Position numbers and translations under genes: made by a program. From Arthrobacter sp. CDRTa11 (GTDB taxonomy: Bacteria; Actinomycetota; Actinomycetes; Actinomycetales; Micrococcaceae), in NCBI RefSeq assembly GCF_026427775.1, contig NZ_CP044532.1, positions 2,728,001 to 2,792,000 on the forward strand: 64,000 bases of DNA, in the 5' to 3' direction. Positions 16,217 to 25,016 of the stretch are shown here, in pieces (position 1 is the first letter of the stretch; each line of letters starts with the position of its first letter). The notes beneath the pieces were generated by a model. That model made no database searches. It was not told the origin of the DNA and worked only from the letters and a program-made list of their open reading frames with translations.

Positions 16217-18552
16217 CGCACTGCCTTCCATCCCAGGTACCTGGCCATCGTCCGGATCGCCTTGTCCGCGCCCGTGAAGTCCAGCGCTGATGCATCCGGA
16301 GTCCGGGCGACCGCACTTCCGCGGCTCACCTGTTCACCCATCTCGCGCCGCTCGGGAGGGCTGAACAATGAAAATGTCCTGCGCAGCAAGGGCAAAACAT
16401 CCTCAAAGACGTCGTCGGGCACACCGGCCACCCACTCGTCGACGATCTGCAGGAGGCGCGGATCGTGAATCAGCAGCACAGCGTCGCCTGACAGGACGCC
16501 GTCAAGCCAAGCGGCGGCCTGCGGGGCCGGCGTGGCGATGGACAGCCGGCGGCTGAGCCGGGCAGCGACGTCGTCCCTGTCCACCAGGCCGGCATCCAGC
16601 AGCAGCCTGGTGGCCCGCCCTGCGACGGCTCCGTGAATGGCGTCTGAACCGGAAACGGAAGCCAGCGCCACGTGCCAGTCATCCTGGGGCAGGTCCGGCA
16701 GCAGCGACAAACCATGCTGGGCCGAGTCAATGGCCCGGCGCATCGCTGCTGCTGCCTCATCGTCCAGCCCGGCGCAGGCAGTCGGCAGTCCAACGCACGC
16801 CCGCACTGCCGTGGCGTCAAGGATTTTCCGCACTTCAGTGACGTCCACGCCGCGCACGTTGCCGTACCGGCAGGTCCGGGCAAGGGGAGCAATGGTTTCC
16901 AGGAGCGGCGGAACGTCATGCTGCAGGGCCGTGCGCTCCGCCAGGACGGACACCACGCCACTGATTCCATCCGGCAGGTCTGCAAGGAGGCAGCGCGTGA
17001 GGAGGTCGCTAAGGTCCGTCAGGCTGCTGGTGAGCTGGGCCCGTTCAGACACGTATGCCGCTGCCGCCGATTCGATGGCGGTGCCATAGCGGCTGGCTTC
17101 CACCACTGCGATGGCCAGCTCGGGCTCCCACCGCAGTGTCCAGGCCTCTTTGAACGTTCCCGTCGTGCGGCCGGTCTCGCTGGGGACGCCCCAGTCCACG
17201 CCGAGCAGCGCCAGCCTGTGCAGCAGCACCGAGCGGGCCAGCTGATTCGGCTTGCGCAGGTCAATTGTCAGGACCTCTTCCATCGCGCTGGGTTTCAGCC
17301 GCAGCCTGCGCTGGGCGGCAGCGAGATCGGCTGCCAGCGGAACGGTGGGCGCGGATGCCGGTACGTTCCCCAGTTCCAGTCCGATGGTCAGTTGGCGGTG
17401 CACCAGTTCCAAGGGAAGCGGCGAGCCGTCGCACAGCACTGCCTGGGCGGCGTCATCCAGTTCGGATAGCCCCGGGCTCGGCCGCCCCCGCACCGCGGCC
17501 AGCGCACTCGCCATCCGGCTTGCCTCCACCACCGACGCCGTGGATGCGTCGAGGTTTTCCCGGCGCAAGGTACGGGCAACGCGGACCAGCCAGGTAGTTG
17601 CTACATCAGTGTGGGGATCCAGCGCGGCGCGGTGGCTGAAGAGATGCTGGTACCAGCCCGGTGCGGTCACTCCCGCCCCATATCCGCTGCGGAGGCTGAG
17701 CCGATCGGAGGTCCAGGGCACCCAGGCGGCCGCGACCTTGATCTTGGTCAGGCCGGCCAGCAGCCTGTTGTCGGCCGAGGCTGGAGGAAAAGCAGCGCTG
17801 ACCAACGCCGGCGCGTGATAGGCGCCGCATACGACAGCGATCCGTCCGTGCCCTTCGCGGATCGCCGCCCGCAGGAGCCGCCGCATGGATGCCTCCCGGA
17901 GGTTGTTCTCCACCACGTCCGGATGGTCGGGGGGCCTCGTGTCGATGGCCCGAATTTCCGCGATGGCATCGATGACGGCGGCAAACTGGTCCAGCGGGCC
18001 CTCATTCCGGTGCTCGATGGCGTCCTCCCACCAGCGTTCGGCGTCGCTGTACCCGGCAGCCTCAGCCAGCATCGCCACCGCATCCGGCCGGTAGGGCTGC
18101 TGCAGGTCCGGGGCTGGTTCGGTGGGCTCGGCGGGGGTTGCCGGGTCAGCCTCTGCTTCATCAGCATCAGCATCAGTGTCAGCGTCTGAACCAGCGGCGG
18201 GGGGAGCGGCAGGGGGAGCGGCGGCCAGGTGCAGCGCGAAGCTGTGGGCTGCCGGCAGGTCGATGGCCCGGACCCCTGTTCCTGTTGCCAGCGCCCAGCG
18301 GATGGCCACCCATTCGGGGGAGAAGCCGGCCAGCGGGTAGAACGACGCCAGCCGCGGTTGCTCGACAGCGTAGATCAGCCCGGCCACCGGCGGGGTCATC
18401 TCGGGATCCGAAAGCAGCGGCAGGATCTGGTCCAGCTCTGGCGGACCCTCCACCAGCACCAGGTCCGGCCGGAGGGCCGCCAGGGCTTCAGCGACCGAGT
18501 GCGCCGAACCGGGTCCGTGGTGCCTGATGCCCAGGACGTGGACGTCTGTCAC
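16213..18552 (-). CDS. DUF5682 family protein with TraB/TIKI-like motifs
   Basis: A 779-residue protein of family DUF5682, known mostly from MoxR/VWA gene neighbourhoods. The N-terminal 250 residues carry GIRHHGPGS (residues 8-16), LVEGPPE with Glu35, ENNLREASMRRLLRAA and VVCGAYHAPAL with His246. This order (GxxH, Glu, N/R-rich helix, GxxH) resembles the TraB/TIKI/EreA hydrolase fold, so a hydrolase function is my inference. An acidic Ala/Pro linker at about 112-150 interrupts this region. The remaining 500 residues are mostly helical with no motif I recognise. The GTG start at 18552 follows TGAGG. It lies 9 bp after the MoxR gene and overlaps the VWA gene by 4 bp. Confidence 0.85.
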   Translation of the reverse strand: MTDVHVLGIRHHGPGSAHSVAEALAALRPDLVLVEGPPELDQILPLLSDPEMTPPVAGLIYAVEQPRLASFYPLAGFSPEWVAIRWALATGTGVRAIDLPAAHSFALHLAAAPPAAPPAAGSDADTDADADEAEADPATPAEPTEPAPDLQQPYRPDAVAMLAEAAGYSDAERWWEDAIEHRNEGPLDQFAAVIDAIAEIRAIDTRPPDHPDVVENNLREASMRRLLRAAIREGHGRIAVVCGAYHAPALVSAAFPPASADNRLLAGLTKIKVAAAWVPWTSDRLSLRSGYGAGVTAPGWYQHLFSHRAALDPHTDVATTWLVRVARTLRRENLDASTASVVEASRMASALAAVRGRPSPGLSELDDAAQAVLCDGSPLPLELVHRQLTIGLELGNVPASAPTVPLAADLAAAQRRLRLKPSAMEEVLTIDLRKPNQLARSVLLHRLALLGVDWGVPSETGRTTGTFKEAWTLRWEPELAIAVVEASRYGTAIESAAAAYVSERAQLTSSLTDLSDLLTRCLLADLPDGISGVVSVLAERTALQHDVPPLLETIAPLARTCRYGNVRGVDVTEVRKILDATAVRACVGLPTACAGLDDEAAAAMRRAIDSAQHGLSLLPDLPQDDWHVALASVSGSDAIHGAVAGRATRLLLDAGLVDRDDVAARLSRRLSIATPAPQAAAWLDGVLSGDAVLLIHDPRLLQIVDEWVAGVPDDVFEDVLPLLRRTFSLFSPPERREMGEQVSRGSAVARTPDASALDFTGADKAIRTMARYLGWKAVR

Positions 18553-18561
18553 TGACCAGCC

Positions 18562-19668
18562 TCAGTTGGACGAATCAAGATCGCGGCAGGCCCGGTACAG
18601 GTCCTTCCACTCCGGGCGGTTGCGGACGACGGTCTCCAGGTACTCCTGCCAAATCACCCGGTCCTGCACGGGATCCTTGACCACGGCGCCCACCAGGCTG
18701 GCCGCCACGTCCGGGGCCCGGACCGTTCCGTCTCCAAAATGCGCTGCCAGGGACAGCCCGTTGGTCATCACCGAAATGGCTTCCGCCGTCGAAAGGGTTG
18801 CCGACGGCGATTTGATGGTGGTGCGTTGATCCTGGGTGACGCCGGCGCGCAGTTCGCGCATCACAGTGACCACACGGCGGATTTCAGACAGCGCGGCAAG
18901 ATCAGCGGGCAGTTCCAGGGCCGCGCCCAGGCTGCGTACCCTGGTGCTGACAATCTCCACCTCCTGCTCGAGGCTGTCCGGGAGGGGCAGCACCACGGTG
19001 TTGAACCGACGGCGCAGGGCTGAGGAGAGGTCGTTGACGCCTTTGTCGCGGTTGTTGGCCGTGGCGATGACGTTGAATCCCTTGCGTGCCTGTACTTCCT
19101 GGTTCAGCTCAGGGATGGGCAGGACTTTTTCACTCAGGATGGTGATCAGGGAATCCTGCACATCCGAGGGGATGCGGGTGAGCTCCTCCACCCGGACCAG
19201 GCTGCCACTTTCCATCGCGCGCATCACGGGCCCGGCAACCATGGCCGCCCTGGATGGGCCCTCGGCCAGCAGCCTGGCGTAATTCCAGCCGTACCGCAGT
19301 GCTTCCTCGGGGGTGCCGGCCGTACCCTGCACTACCAGCGTGGATGTGCCCGAAATGGCGGCGGCCAGGTGCTCGCTGAGCCAGGTTTTCGCGGTGCCCG
19401 GAACGCCGAGCAACAACAGCGCGCGGTCAGTGGCCAGAGATGCCACGGCGATTTCCACCAGCCGCGCCGAGCCTAGATACTTCGCGCTGATCTGAGTCCC
19501 GTTGGGCAAGGTGCCGCCAAGGACATAGGTGGCCACCGCCCAGGGAGACAGACGCCAGCTGGGCGGGCGGGGCCGGTCATCCACAGCTGCCAGCTCCCTG
19601 AGTTCCGCCGCGTAAGCGTCCTCGGCATGGGCGCGCAGAACATCAGTGGTGGACTGGGCATCGGTCAT
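18562..19668 (-). CDS. MoxR-type AAA+ ATPase
   Basis: A 368-residue AAA+ ATPase. Walker A is GVPGTAKT (88-95), the Walker B position reads LVRVEEL (Glu161/162) and sensor 1 is IATANNRDKGVNDL. The arginine-finger region is SALRRRFNTVVLPLP. The N-terminal segment (PRPPSWRLSPWAVATYVLGGTLPNGTQISAKYLG) is characteristic of the MoxR clade found with DUF5682 and SWIM proteins. MoxR ATPases remodel or activate partners, often through a VWA protein. The ATG at 19668 overlaps the DUF5691 stop by 4 bp; an in-frame extension to 19776 has no support. Confidence 0.92.
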   Translation of the reverse strand: MTDAQSTTDVLRAHAEDAYAAELRELAAVDDRPRPPSWRLSPWAVATYVLGGTLPNGTQISAKYLGSARLVEIAVASLATDRALLLLGVPGTAKTWLSEHLAAAISGTSTLVVQGTAGTPEEALRYGWNYARLLAEGPSRAAMVAGPVMRAMESGSLVRVEELTRIPSDVQDSLITILSEKVLPIPELNQEVQARKGFNVIATANNRDKGVNDLSSALRRRFNTVVLPLPDSLEQEVEIVSTRVRSLGAALELPADLAALSEIRRVVTVMRELRAGVTQDQRTTIKSPSATLSTAEAISVMTNGLSLAAHFGDGTVRAPDVAASLVGAVVKDPVQDRVIWQEYLETVVRNRPEWKDLYRACRDLDSSN

Positions 19669-21119
19669 CGGAAGGCCTCCGTCAGCGATTTTCGGAATGA
19701 TTGGTACTGTACGACATCGCGCAGCACGCGGCGCCGGGCGGCATCGTCGTCTGAACGCTCGAGCAGGCGGCGGCACTCATCTGCCGCTTCCAGCGGAAGC
19801 CCGGTGGGCAGAACGTCCGCCAGCATTGCTGCCAGCTGCCCGCCGTTCTTGGCGGTTATCAGCCTGAGCACTTCGTCAGCCAGGCGCTGGCCCCACGGCC
19901 TTGGCTGGTCCCGCAGCAACGGGACCAGCGTCAACGGATTCCGGCCGCTGCTGCTGAGGTGCCGCAGCAGTGCAGATTCACGCTCGACGGCGGGCAGGCA
20001 ATTGAGCAGCCGCGGCTCCTGGCGGAGCTCCACCAGCGCGCGCACCCAGTCAAGGTCGGCGCGCAGCACGGCGGCTTCGAGAATGGCTGCAACGATCCGG
20101 GGTTCATTCTCGAGCAGCGCCAGCGTTGCGGCCGGGCCGCGCCCAGAAACCGCTGTCCACACATCGAGCGGGGCACCCCGGATGATCGTTTCCAGCCAGC
20201 CGAGCCTGTCGGGTTCGCCGCTGCGCGGATCCCCGGGAATCCCGTCGCGCACGGATGCCTCGTCCGGGTCCGGTGGCAGCTCGATCTCGAATTGTTTGCG
20301 CAGCACCCCTTTGATTCGAAGCAGCGGGCGCAGCCGTGCGGCCATGCGGCCGGCCCGGGCGCTGCCGGGGAGCCTCTCCAGCAGGTTGGCGGCAACCTCC
20401 CGCACGCTCTTTGCCTTGTCATCCAGGGCCAGTTCCAGCAGCTCTTCGTCGTCGGGTTGGACGTTGACGGCGAAGGTGCCCAAGTGCGCGGCCCGTTCCC
20501 GCGCGCCCAGGGTGTCCCATTGGCCGGCCAGCAGGCCGCGGGCGGCCGCGGGGTCGCTGCGCCGGAGCCGTTCCAGTTCCAGCGTGGCGTCGGCGCTCCC
20601 CAGCACCTCCCAATCGGTGCCGGCGGCGGAAGGCGGGCCGGAAGCCCCATGCCGGGCGAGGTCCTGCAGCCAGCGGCCACGGGCACCGATGGCCGGATAA
20701 AGATGCTCAGCCACGCCGGGCCGGGTGTCGGCCAGCGTGAGCAGCGCCGGGAGCAGGCGGTGGGGCACCCGGCGTCGGGCGCCTTCCGCGAGCTGCAGCC
20801 AATCAATCACCAGCTGCCTCCGGAGTTCCTGACTGACCGGAGGCTGATTGAGCAGCAGGTCCAGCAACCGGGCGGACTCACCGGACGCTTCCGGAACATC
20901 GTCAGGCGGGGCCGGGGCCGGCCGCTCATCGGAGTCCGCAGCGCCCGGGCGGCGGGCAGCACGGGTGGCGACGTCGGCCATGGCCGCCTGATCGAGCAAT
21001 GACTCCTCCCGGGACAGGCCCTCCGGCGGCCGAAACCCCAATTCGGCAGGCGGCTCGGGCGCCGCGTGGCGTCCCGTGCCGAGAAGCGCCGACGTCCGGA
21101 GGTCTGCCAGCCAGGTCAT
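19665..21119 (-). CDS. DUF5691 family helical-repeat protein
   Basis: A 484-residue protein of family DUF5691. It starts with WLADLRTSALLGTGRH, has a variable Pro/Ala/Asp-rich stretch at about 55-80, then an alpha-helical body reminiscent of HEAT-like repeats (LELERLRRSDPAAARGLLAGQWDTLGARERAAHLGTFAVN, DDEELLELALDDKAKSVREVAANLLERLPGS). No catalytic motif is visible. It overlaps the SWIM gene upstream and the MoxR gene downstream by 4 bp each, so it is translationally coupled to both. A scaffold or target-binding role inside the MoxR cassette is inferred. Confidence 0.85.
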   Translation of the reverse strand: MTWLADLRTSALLGTGRHAAPEPPAELGFRPPEGLSREESLLDQAAMADVATRAARRPGAADSDERPAPAPPDDVPEASGESARLLDLLLNQPPVSQELRRQLVIDWLQLAEGARRRVPHRLLPALLTLADTRPGVAEHLYPAIGARGRWLQDLARHGASGPPSAAGTDWEVLGSADATLELERLRRSDPAAARGLLAGQWDTLGARERAAHLGTFAVNVQPDDEELLELALDDKAKSVREVAANLLERLPGSARAGRMAARLRPLLRIKGVLRKQFEIELPPDPDEASVRDGIPGDPRSGEPDRLGWLETIIRGAPLDVWTAVSGRGPAATLALLENEPRIVAAILEAAVLRADLDWVRALVELRQEPRLLNCLPAVERESALLRHLSSSGRNPLTLVPLLRDQPRPWGQRLADEVLRLITAKNGGQLAAMLADVLPTGLPLEAADECRRLLERSDDDAARRRVLRDVVQYQSFRKSLTEAFR

Positions 21120-22423
21120 GGGGTTACCACCCGTTGCCCGACGACGACGGACAGCGGCCGCACGCGGCCCTCCTCCAGCTCACCAAACAGGTCCACGGGA
21201 TGCCCGCCGGTCTGGGCCAGCAGCGAGTCCAGGGGCGCGTCCACCAGGGGGAGTGCATCGCCGGAGCTGTCGTGGAGCCAGCCGTGGCCGCCAGGGGAGA
21301 CGCGGACCTTGCCGAACAGCACCGGGTGACGCCCACGCCAGGGCGAGACGGCAACGGCTGCCGATTCCGATTCCAGTGCCTGGGCAATGCTGCACCCTTC
21401 ACCGAGGGTTTGGGCCAGCCCGCGCGCGTTAACAGGGCTTGTGAACATGGCCCGCTGCGGCGGGGTGCCGGGATACCGTGCAACGCTGGTATCCAGTTCC
21501 GCCCCGGCCAATTGGGGCGCGGTGAGCGCCTGTCCCTGGGCGGCAAAATCGAGCACGACGACCACCGTTCCGTCAGGTCCGCGAAGCCAGGTGCGCTGTT
21601 GCTGCAGCCGTCCGTCGTCGGTCCGGTAAGCTCCCAGCACCAGCCATGGGCCCCGCAATGCCTCCGTGCCCTGGACATCGGCGGACGCCATCGCCCATCC
21701 GACGGCCACCCGGAGGTCGGCAAACTCGGTGGGTGACAGCTGATCCCGCATGCCCCACGCTTTGGTCAGTGCCCACCAGCGGCCCGCGTGCAGGAGCAGA
21801 TGATCGGCCCAATCGGCGCGGGCGTGCACGTCTGAGCCCATCGCCCTGACTTGCTCGGCCAGGCCCGGAAGCTGGGCGTCCACCAACCGCGCGGCTACAG
21901 CGTCCCACCAGGCATACGGCTGGTTGCGGGCGGCAGCCAGGCCAGTCCGTACGAGGTCCGTCAGCCACCGGGCGAAGTCGGATACCCCGGAATCCATCAG
22001 GGCCAACCGGTCGGCGCGGCGCTTGGCCTGCGCCACCGGATCGGACTGCTGGCCGGTCTGGCGCCGTTCAAGCGCTGCAGCCCGTTCCCCCCGCTGGTCC
22101 GCCCATTCCCGGGCAAAATCGGCGGTCTCCGCGCCGGCGTCGGCCGCCTGGCCACGGGACCACAGGAGAAGGAGGGCCAGGGCATGCTTGCAGGGAAACT
22201 TCCGGCTGGGGCATGAGCACCGGTAGGCCGGGGCGGCGAGGTCAACGCTGACCTGGTACGGGGTCTTGCCGCTGCCCTGGCATTTTCCCCACACCAGGAC
22301 GTCGTTGCTGCCGGTCTCGGACCACGGGCCGGGACGAGCCAGCTTGCGGGCGGCCGCCATCGAAGAATCATCGGGGGCGGCGCCGGTCACCTTCTCCTCG
22401 CTCCAACGCACCATGATGCTCAT
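21116..22423 (-). CDS. SWIM zinc-finger domain protein
   Basis: A 435-residue protein with one SWIM zinc finger at residues 69-80 (CSCPSRKFPCKH, pattern CxCx6CxH), preceded by VWGKCQGSGKTPYQVSVDLAAPAYR. The rest is helical (FARWLTDLVRTGLAAARNQPYAWWDAVAARLVDAQLPGLAEQVRAMG...) and ends in a beta-rich part. SWIM fingers bind nucleic acids or proteins. It is the first gene of the MoxR cassette and overlaps the DUF5691 gene by 4 bp. Start choice is uncertain: ATG at 22423 or 22414, neither with a strong ribosome site. A reading from 22510 runs over the promoter region and is rejected. Confidence 0.88.
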   Translation of the reverse strand: MSIMVRWSEEKVTGAAPDDSSMAAARKLARPGPWSETGSNDVLVWGKCQGSGKTPYQVSVDLAAPAYRCSCPSRKFPCKHALALLLLWSRGQAADAGAETADFAREWADQRGERAAALERRQTGQQSDPVAQAKRRADRLALMDSGVSDFARWLTDLVRTGLAAARNQPYAWWDAVAARLVDAQLPGLAEQVRAMGSDVHARADWADHLLLHAGRWWALTKAWGMRDQLSPTEFADLRVAVGWAMASADVQGTEALRGPWLVLGAYRTDDGRLQQQRTWLRGPDGTVVVVLDFAAQGQALTAPQLAGAELDTSVARYPGTPPQRAMFTSPVNARGLAQTLGEGCSIAQALESESAAVAVSPWRGRHPVLFGKVRVSPGGHGWLHDSSGDALPLVDAPLDSLLAQTGGHPVDLFGELEEGRVRPLSVVVGQRVVTP

Positions 22424-22615
22424 TGTGCCCGATGAGTCAAGGACCGCGGGCGAGACGGGGCAGCGTGGCGGTGCGGAAGGAACGAAGCGGTGGGAACCGG
22501 TGGGAAGCAATGGGGCAGCGGCGCTTGGCAGCAGGGCTCCGAACCAAGCCTGAGGGGTTGAGGGCCTTTCCTGCGCGGCGTAAAGTCCGTCGAACGATGA
22601 CGTGAGGAGTCAATC

Positions 22616-23245
22616 ATGGGGCAATTGATTGTCCAGCAGTTCGTAACCGCCGACGGGTTTGCCGCCAACAGCAACAACGAATTCAACGCCTACGAATTGC
22701 TGGAAGGCGGGACGGCCCAGTTCGACCAAAGCCAACTCGCATGGCTTGAGACCGTGGACGCCATGGTGCTGGGGGCCGCCACCTACCGGATGTTCGCCGA
22801 GTACTGGCCCACGCCGGCATCAGAGGGCGAGATCATCGCCCCGGCACTCAATGGGCTGCGCCGCTTCGTGTTTTCCCGGCGACTCGGGCGGGCACCGTGG
22901 GGGGACCTCCCCGAGGCCACTCTTGAATCCGGGGACGCCGTTGAGGCGATCCGCCGGATCAAGAGCGAGATCGAGGGCACCATTGTGCTGTGGGGCAGCC
23001 TGACGCTCAGCGAGGCGTTCTTCTCGGCGGGCGAAGTGGATGGCGTTCGGCTGGTCACGATGCCCGTCGCGATCGGTGCGGGGCGCGGTGTGTTTCCCGC
23101 CGGCAAGGATCCCGCCCTGCTGCATCTGCAGAGCGCCACAACCTACGACGCCGGGCTGGTGGAGCTTGTTTACACGCTTGCCGCCCGTCAGTCCCCAGCC
23201 CGTCAGTCCCCAGCCCGTCAGTCTCCGAACCAGTCAGCCGGCTGA
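22616..23245 (+). CDS. dihydrofolate reductase family protein (RibD C-terminal-like)
   Basis: A 209-residue protein of the RibD C-terminal/dihydrofolate-reductase-like fold. It has GQLIVQQFVTADGFAAN at the N-terminus, AMVLGAATYRMFAEYWP, RRFVFSRRLGRAPW, IVLWGSLTLSEAFFSAGEVDGVRLVTMPVAIGAGRGVF and a C-terminal strand LVELVYTL. These correspond to the nucleotide-binding and core strands of the family. True folate or riboflavin function is not implied; most such paralogues are uncharacterised. The C-terminus ends in an RQSPA repeat caused by a 15-bp tandem duplication. It is divergent from the MoxR cassette. Confidence 0.85.
   Translation: MGQLIVQQFVTADGFAANSNNEFNAYELLEGGTAQFDQSQLAWLETVDAMVLGAATYRMFAEYWPTPASEGEIIAPALNGLRRFVFSRRLGRAPWGDLPEATLESGDAVEAIRRIKSEIEGTIVLWGSLTLSEAFFSAGEVDGVRLVTMPVAIGAGRGVFPAGKDPALLHLQSATTYDAGLVELVYTLAARQSPARQSPARQSPNQSAG
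23186..23230 (+). repeat. 15-bp tandem repeat at the end of the DHFR-family gene
   Basis: Two perfect copies of CGTCAGTCCCCAGCC (23186-23200 and 23201-23215) are followed by a diverged third (CGTCAGTCTCCGAAC, 23216-23230). The unit is 15 bp, so each copy adds the five residues RQSPA in frame. Confidence 0.85.
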
Positions 23246-23270
23246 CGCCGGGACTCCACGTCGGCAGGGG

Positions 23271-23747
23271 TCATAGAGCCTGACCGGTGGCTCCGGTGTC
23301 GTTCACTTCGCCGCGCCATGCACCGGTCTCGGTTCCCCGGGATTCGATGAACTCCTTGAACCTGCGCATGTCAGCCTTGACCTGCATATCGTCGAGATTT
23401 AGGGCAGCTCCGGCCTTCTCGGTGAAAGTCTCGGGTCCCCATTCAAAGTGGACAGAAATCCTGGTGTTCCCGGCATCCAGCGGCGTGAAGTGGACCAGGC
23501 CGGCGTGGGACTTCCCGTCGACGCTGCGCCAGGCGATGCGTTCGTCGGGCGTCTGGTCCACAATTTCGGTATCGAATTCCCGCTCCACGCCGCCGATCTT
23601 TGTGACCCAGTGATTGGTGATGTCGGTCAGCTGTGTCACGGATTCAACACCGGACATGAACTGCGGAAATGATTCGAACTGCGTCCACTGGTTGTAGGCC
23701 GTTGATACCGGCACGGCTACATCGATGGTCTCTTTGACGGATTCCAT
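23271..23747 (-). CDS. SRPBCC/polyketide-cyclase-like protein
   Basis: A 158-residue START-fold protein. It has ESVKETIDVAVPVSTAYNQWTQFESFPQFMSGVESVTQL at the N-terminus, TDERIAWRSVDGKSHAGLVHFTPLDAGNTRISVHFEW in the middle and the long C-terminal helix DMQVKADMRRFKEFIESR. This is the coenzyme-Q-binding/cyclase_dehydrase-type pattern common in actinobacterial stress loci. The ATG at 23747 follows GGAGGAAG. The ligand is unknown. It lies downstream of the biotin operon but is separated from it by a hairpin, so it is probably an independent gene. Confidence 0.87.
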   Translation of the reverse strand: MESVKETIDVAVPVSTAYNQWTQFESFPQFMSGVESVTQLTDITNHWVTKIGGVEREFDTEIVDQTPDERIAWRSVDGKSHAGLVHFTPLDAGNTRISVHFEWGPETFTEKAGAALNLDDMQVKADMRRFKEFIESRGTETGAWRGEVNDTGATGQAL

Positions 23748-23776
23748 GGCGCTTCCTCCATTTAACAAAGAGCGCG

Positions 23777-23810
23777 CGGTCACGGACCACGGCGGTCCGC
23801 GAGTCGACCG
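23777..23810 (-). terminator. candidate terminator after the biotin operon
   Basis: There is an inner stem CGGACC/GGTCCG (23783-23788 and 23794-23799) and an outer stem CGGTC/GACCG (23777-23781 and 23806-23810). On the minus strand it is followed by a moderately T-rich CTCTTTGTT. It sits between the P450 stop (23832) and the SRPBCC start (23747). Confidence 0.45.
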
Positions 23811-23831
23811 GCCAGCGCCCTCACTTGAACA

Positions 23832-25016
23832 CTAAGCCTGCTGACTATTGGTGTCCAGAACCGAATATTTCACCGGAACTGCCCTGGGTGCCTGGAAGGA
23901 CAACAGCCTGATCCATGCCGGCTCGGAGTCCCGCAGCTGTATCCCGGGCAGCACCGAAGCCGTTTCGTGGACAACGATGGTGGCCTCGAGTTCCGCCAGT
24001 TTGGCGCCGAGGCAGCGGTGGATGCCGAAGCCAAAAACCAGACCGTTGGTCATAGAGTTGGCGGTTCGGGCCCCCGGCCCGGCTTCGAAGGAGCCAGTGA
24101 TGGAGTTGCCGCTCAACTCGAGGAGGATTTCGGTTCCGGCCGGAACAGGCTCCCCGCCGAGGTCCGTGTCCTGGCTGGTCACCCGGCGCCACGTCGGAAC
24201 GGACGATTCCGTGGCCAGTACGTGCCGGACCATCGAACGGGCGCCGGCCTCAGACCCCGCATCCCGCCAGCTCTGGACAGCGTTTCCGTCGAGGAGGCGG
24301 AACAGGGTGGTGCTGATCAGTTGGGTGGTTGTTTCCTGCCCGGCAATCAGGAGGAAGTAGCCAAGCGAGCAGATTTCCGACACGGACAGACCGTGCTCCG
24401 CCAGCGATTTGAACAGGTTGCGCCCGGGTGCCCGCACGGATTCCGTTACCAGGTCCCGAATCCACACATAGAATTCGGCCGCGCTCCGGGCGAGCTCCAG
24501 CTGGCGGGTTTCGTCTGGCCAGCCCCAGAACAGCTCCATCGAGTCAAGTCCCCAGCGCTTCAGGCTCACCAGGTCCCGCACGGGCAGCCCCAGCAGCTCC
24601 AGCATGACAATGGCCGGGGTAAACGCCGCGACGGACTGGACAAGGTCAACCGGTTCGGCGCGGTCAAGCTGTTGGGCAGCCTTGAACGCTGCCTCGCGGG
24701 CCAGTTCACGGATACGGGGTTCCATCGCCGCAACCTTGGCGGGCGTGAAGTAGCCCGCCACCACCTTGCGGATCCCGGCGTGGGTATCAGTGTCGTTGCT
24801 GGCCAGAACCGGCGGCAGCGCGAACCGCACGCGCTGCAGCGCACGCAGGGCGGGCCCGGTCAAGGGCGTCACGGCAACCAGGGCGTTGGCGGGGCTGAAG
24901 TCGGCGGGTCTTTTGAGGATTTCACGGACATCATCCGGGTTGCGCACCACCATGTACGGGCAGCGGGTTTGGGCTGGGGGCGTGAGGGTTCCCGTGGCTG
25001 AAGGTCCCGGGGTCAT
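23832..25016 (-). CDS. cytochrome P450 at the end of the biotin operon, atypical K-helix
   Basis: A 394-residue soluble bacterial P450. The heme loop is FGFGIHRCLGAKLAE with Cys335 as thiolate ligand. The I-helix oxygen-activation segment is LIAGQETTTQL (about 223-233), and RRVTSQDTDLGGEPVPAGTEILLE follows the K helix. The normally invariant ExxR of the K helix is absent: HVLA (265-268) stands where ELLR/EALR is expected before TESSVPTWRR. The gene overlaps bioD by ATGA and is the last gene of the biotin operon. This suggests a BioI-like role in cleaving long-chain acyl chains to a pimeloyl unit, but that is inferred from position. It could instead be an impaired or differently folded P450 as in CYP157. 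Confidence 0.88.
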   Translation of the reverse strand: MTPGPSATGTLTPPAQTRCPYMVVRNPDDVREILKRPADFSPANALVAVTPLTGPALRALQRVRFALPPVLASNDTDTHAGIRKVVAGYFTPAKVAAMEPRIRELAREAAFKAAQQLDRAEPVDLVQSVAAFTPAIVMLELLGLPVRDLVSLKRWGLDSMELFWGWPDETRQLELARSAAEFYVWIRDLVTESVRAPGRNLFKSLAEHGLSVSEICSLGYFLLIAGQETTTQLISTTLFRLLDGNAVQSWRDAGSEAGARSMVRHVLATESSVPTWRRVTSQDTDLGGEPVPAGTEILLELSGNSITGSFEAGPGARTANSMTNGLVFGFGIHRCLGAKLAELEATIVVHETASVLPGIQLRDSEPAWIRLLSFQAPRAVPVKYSVLDTNSQQA

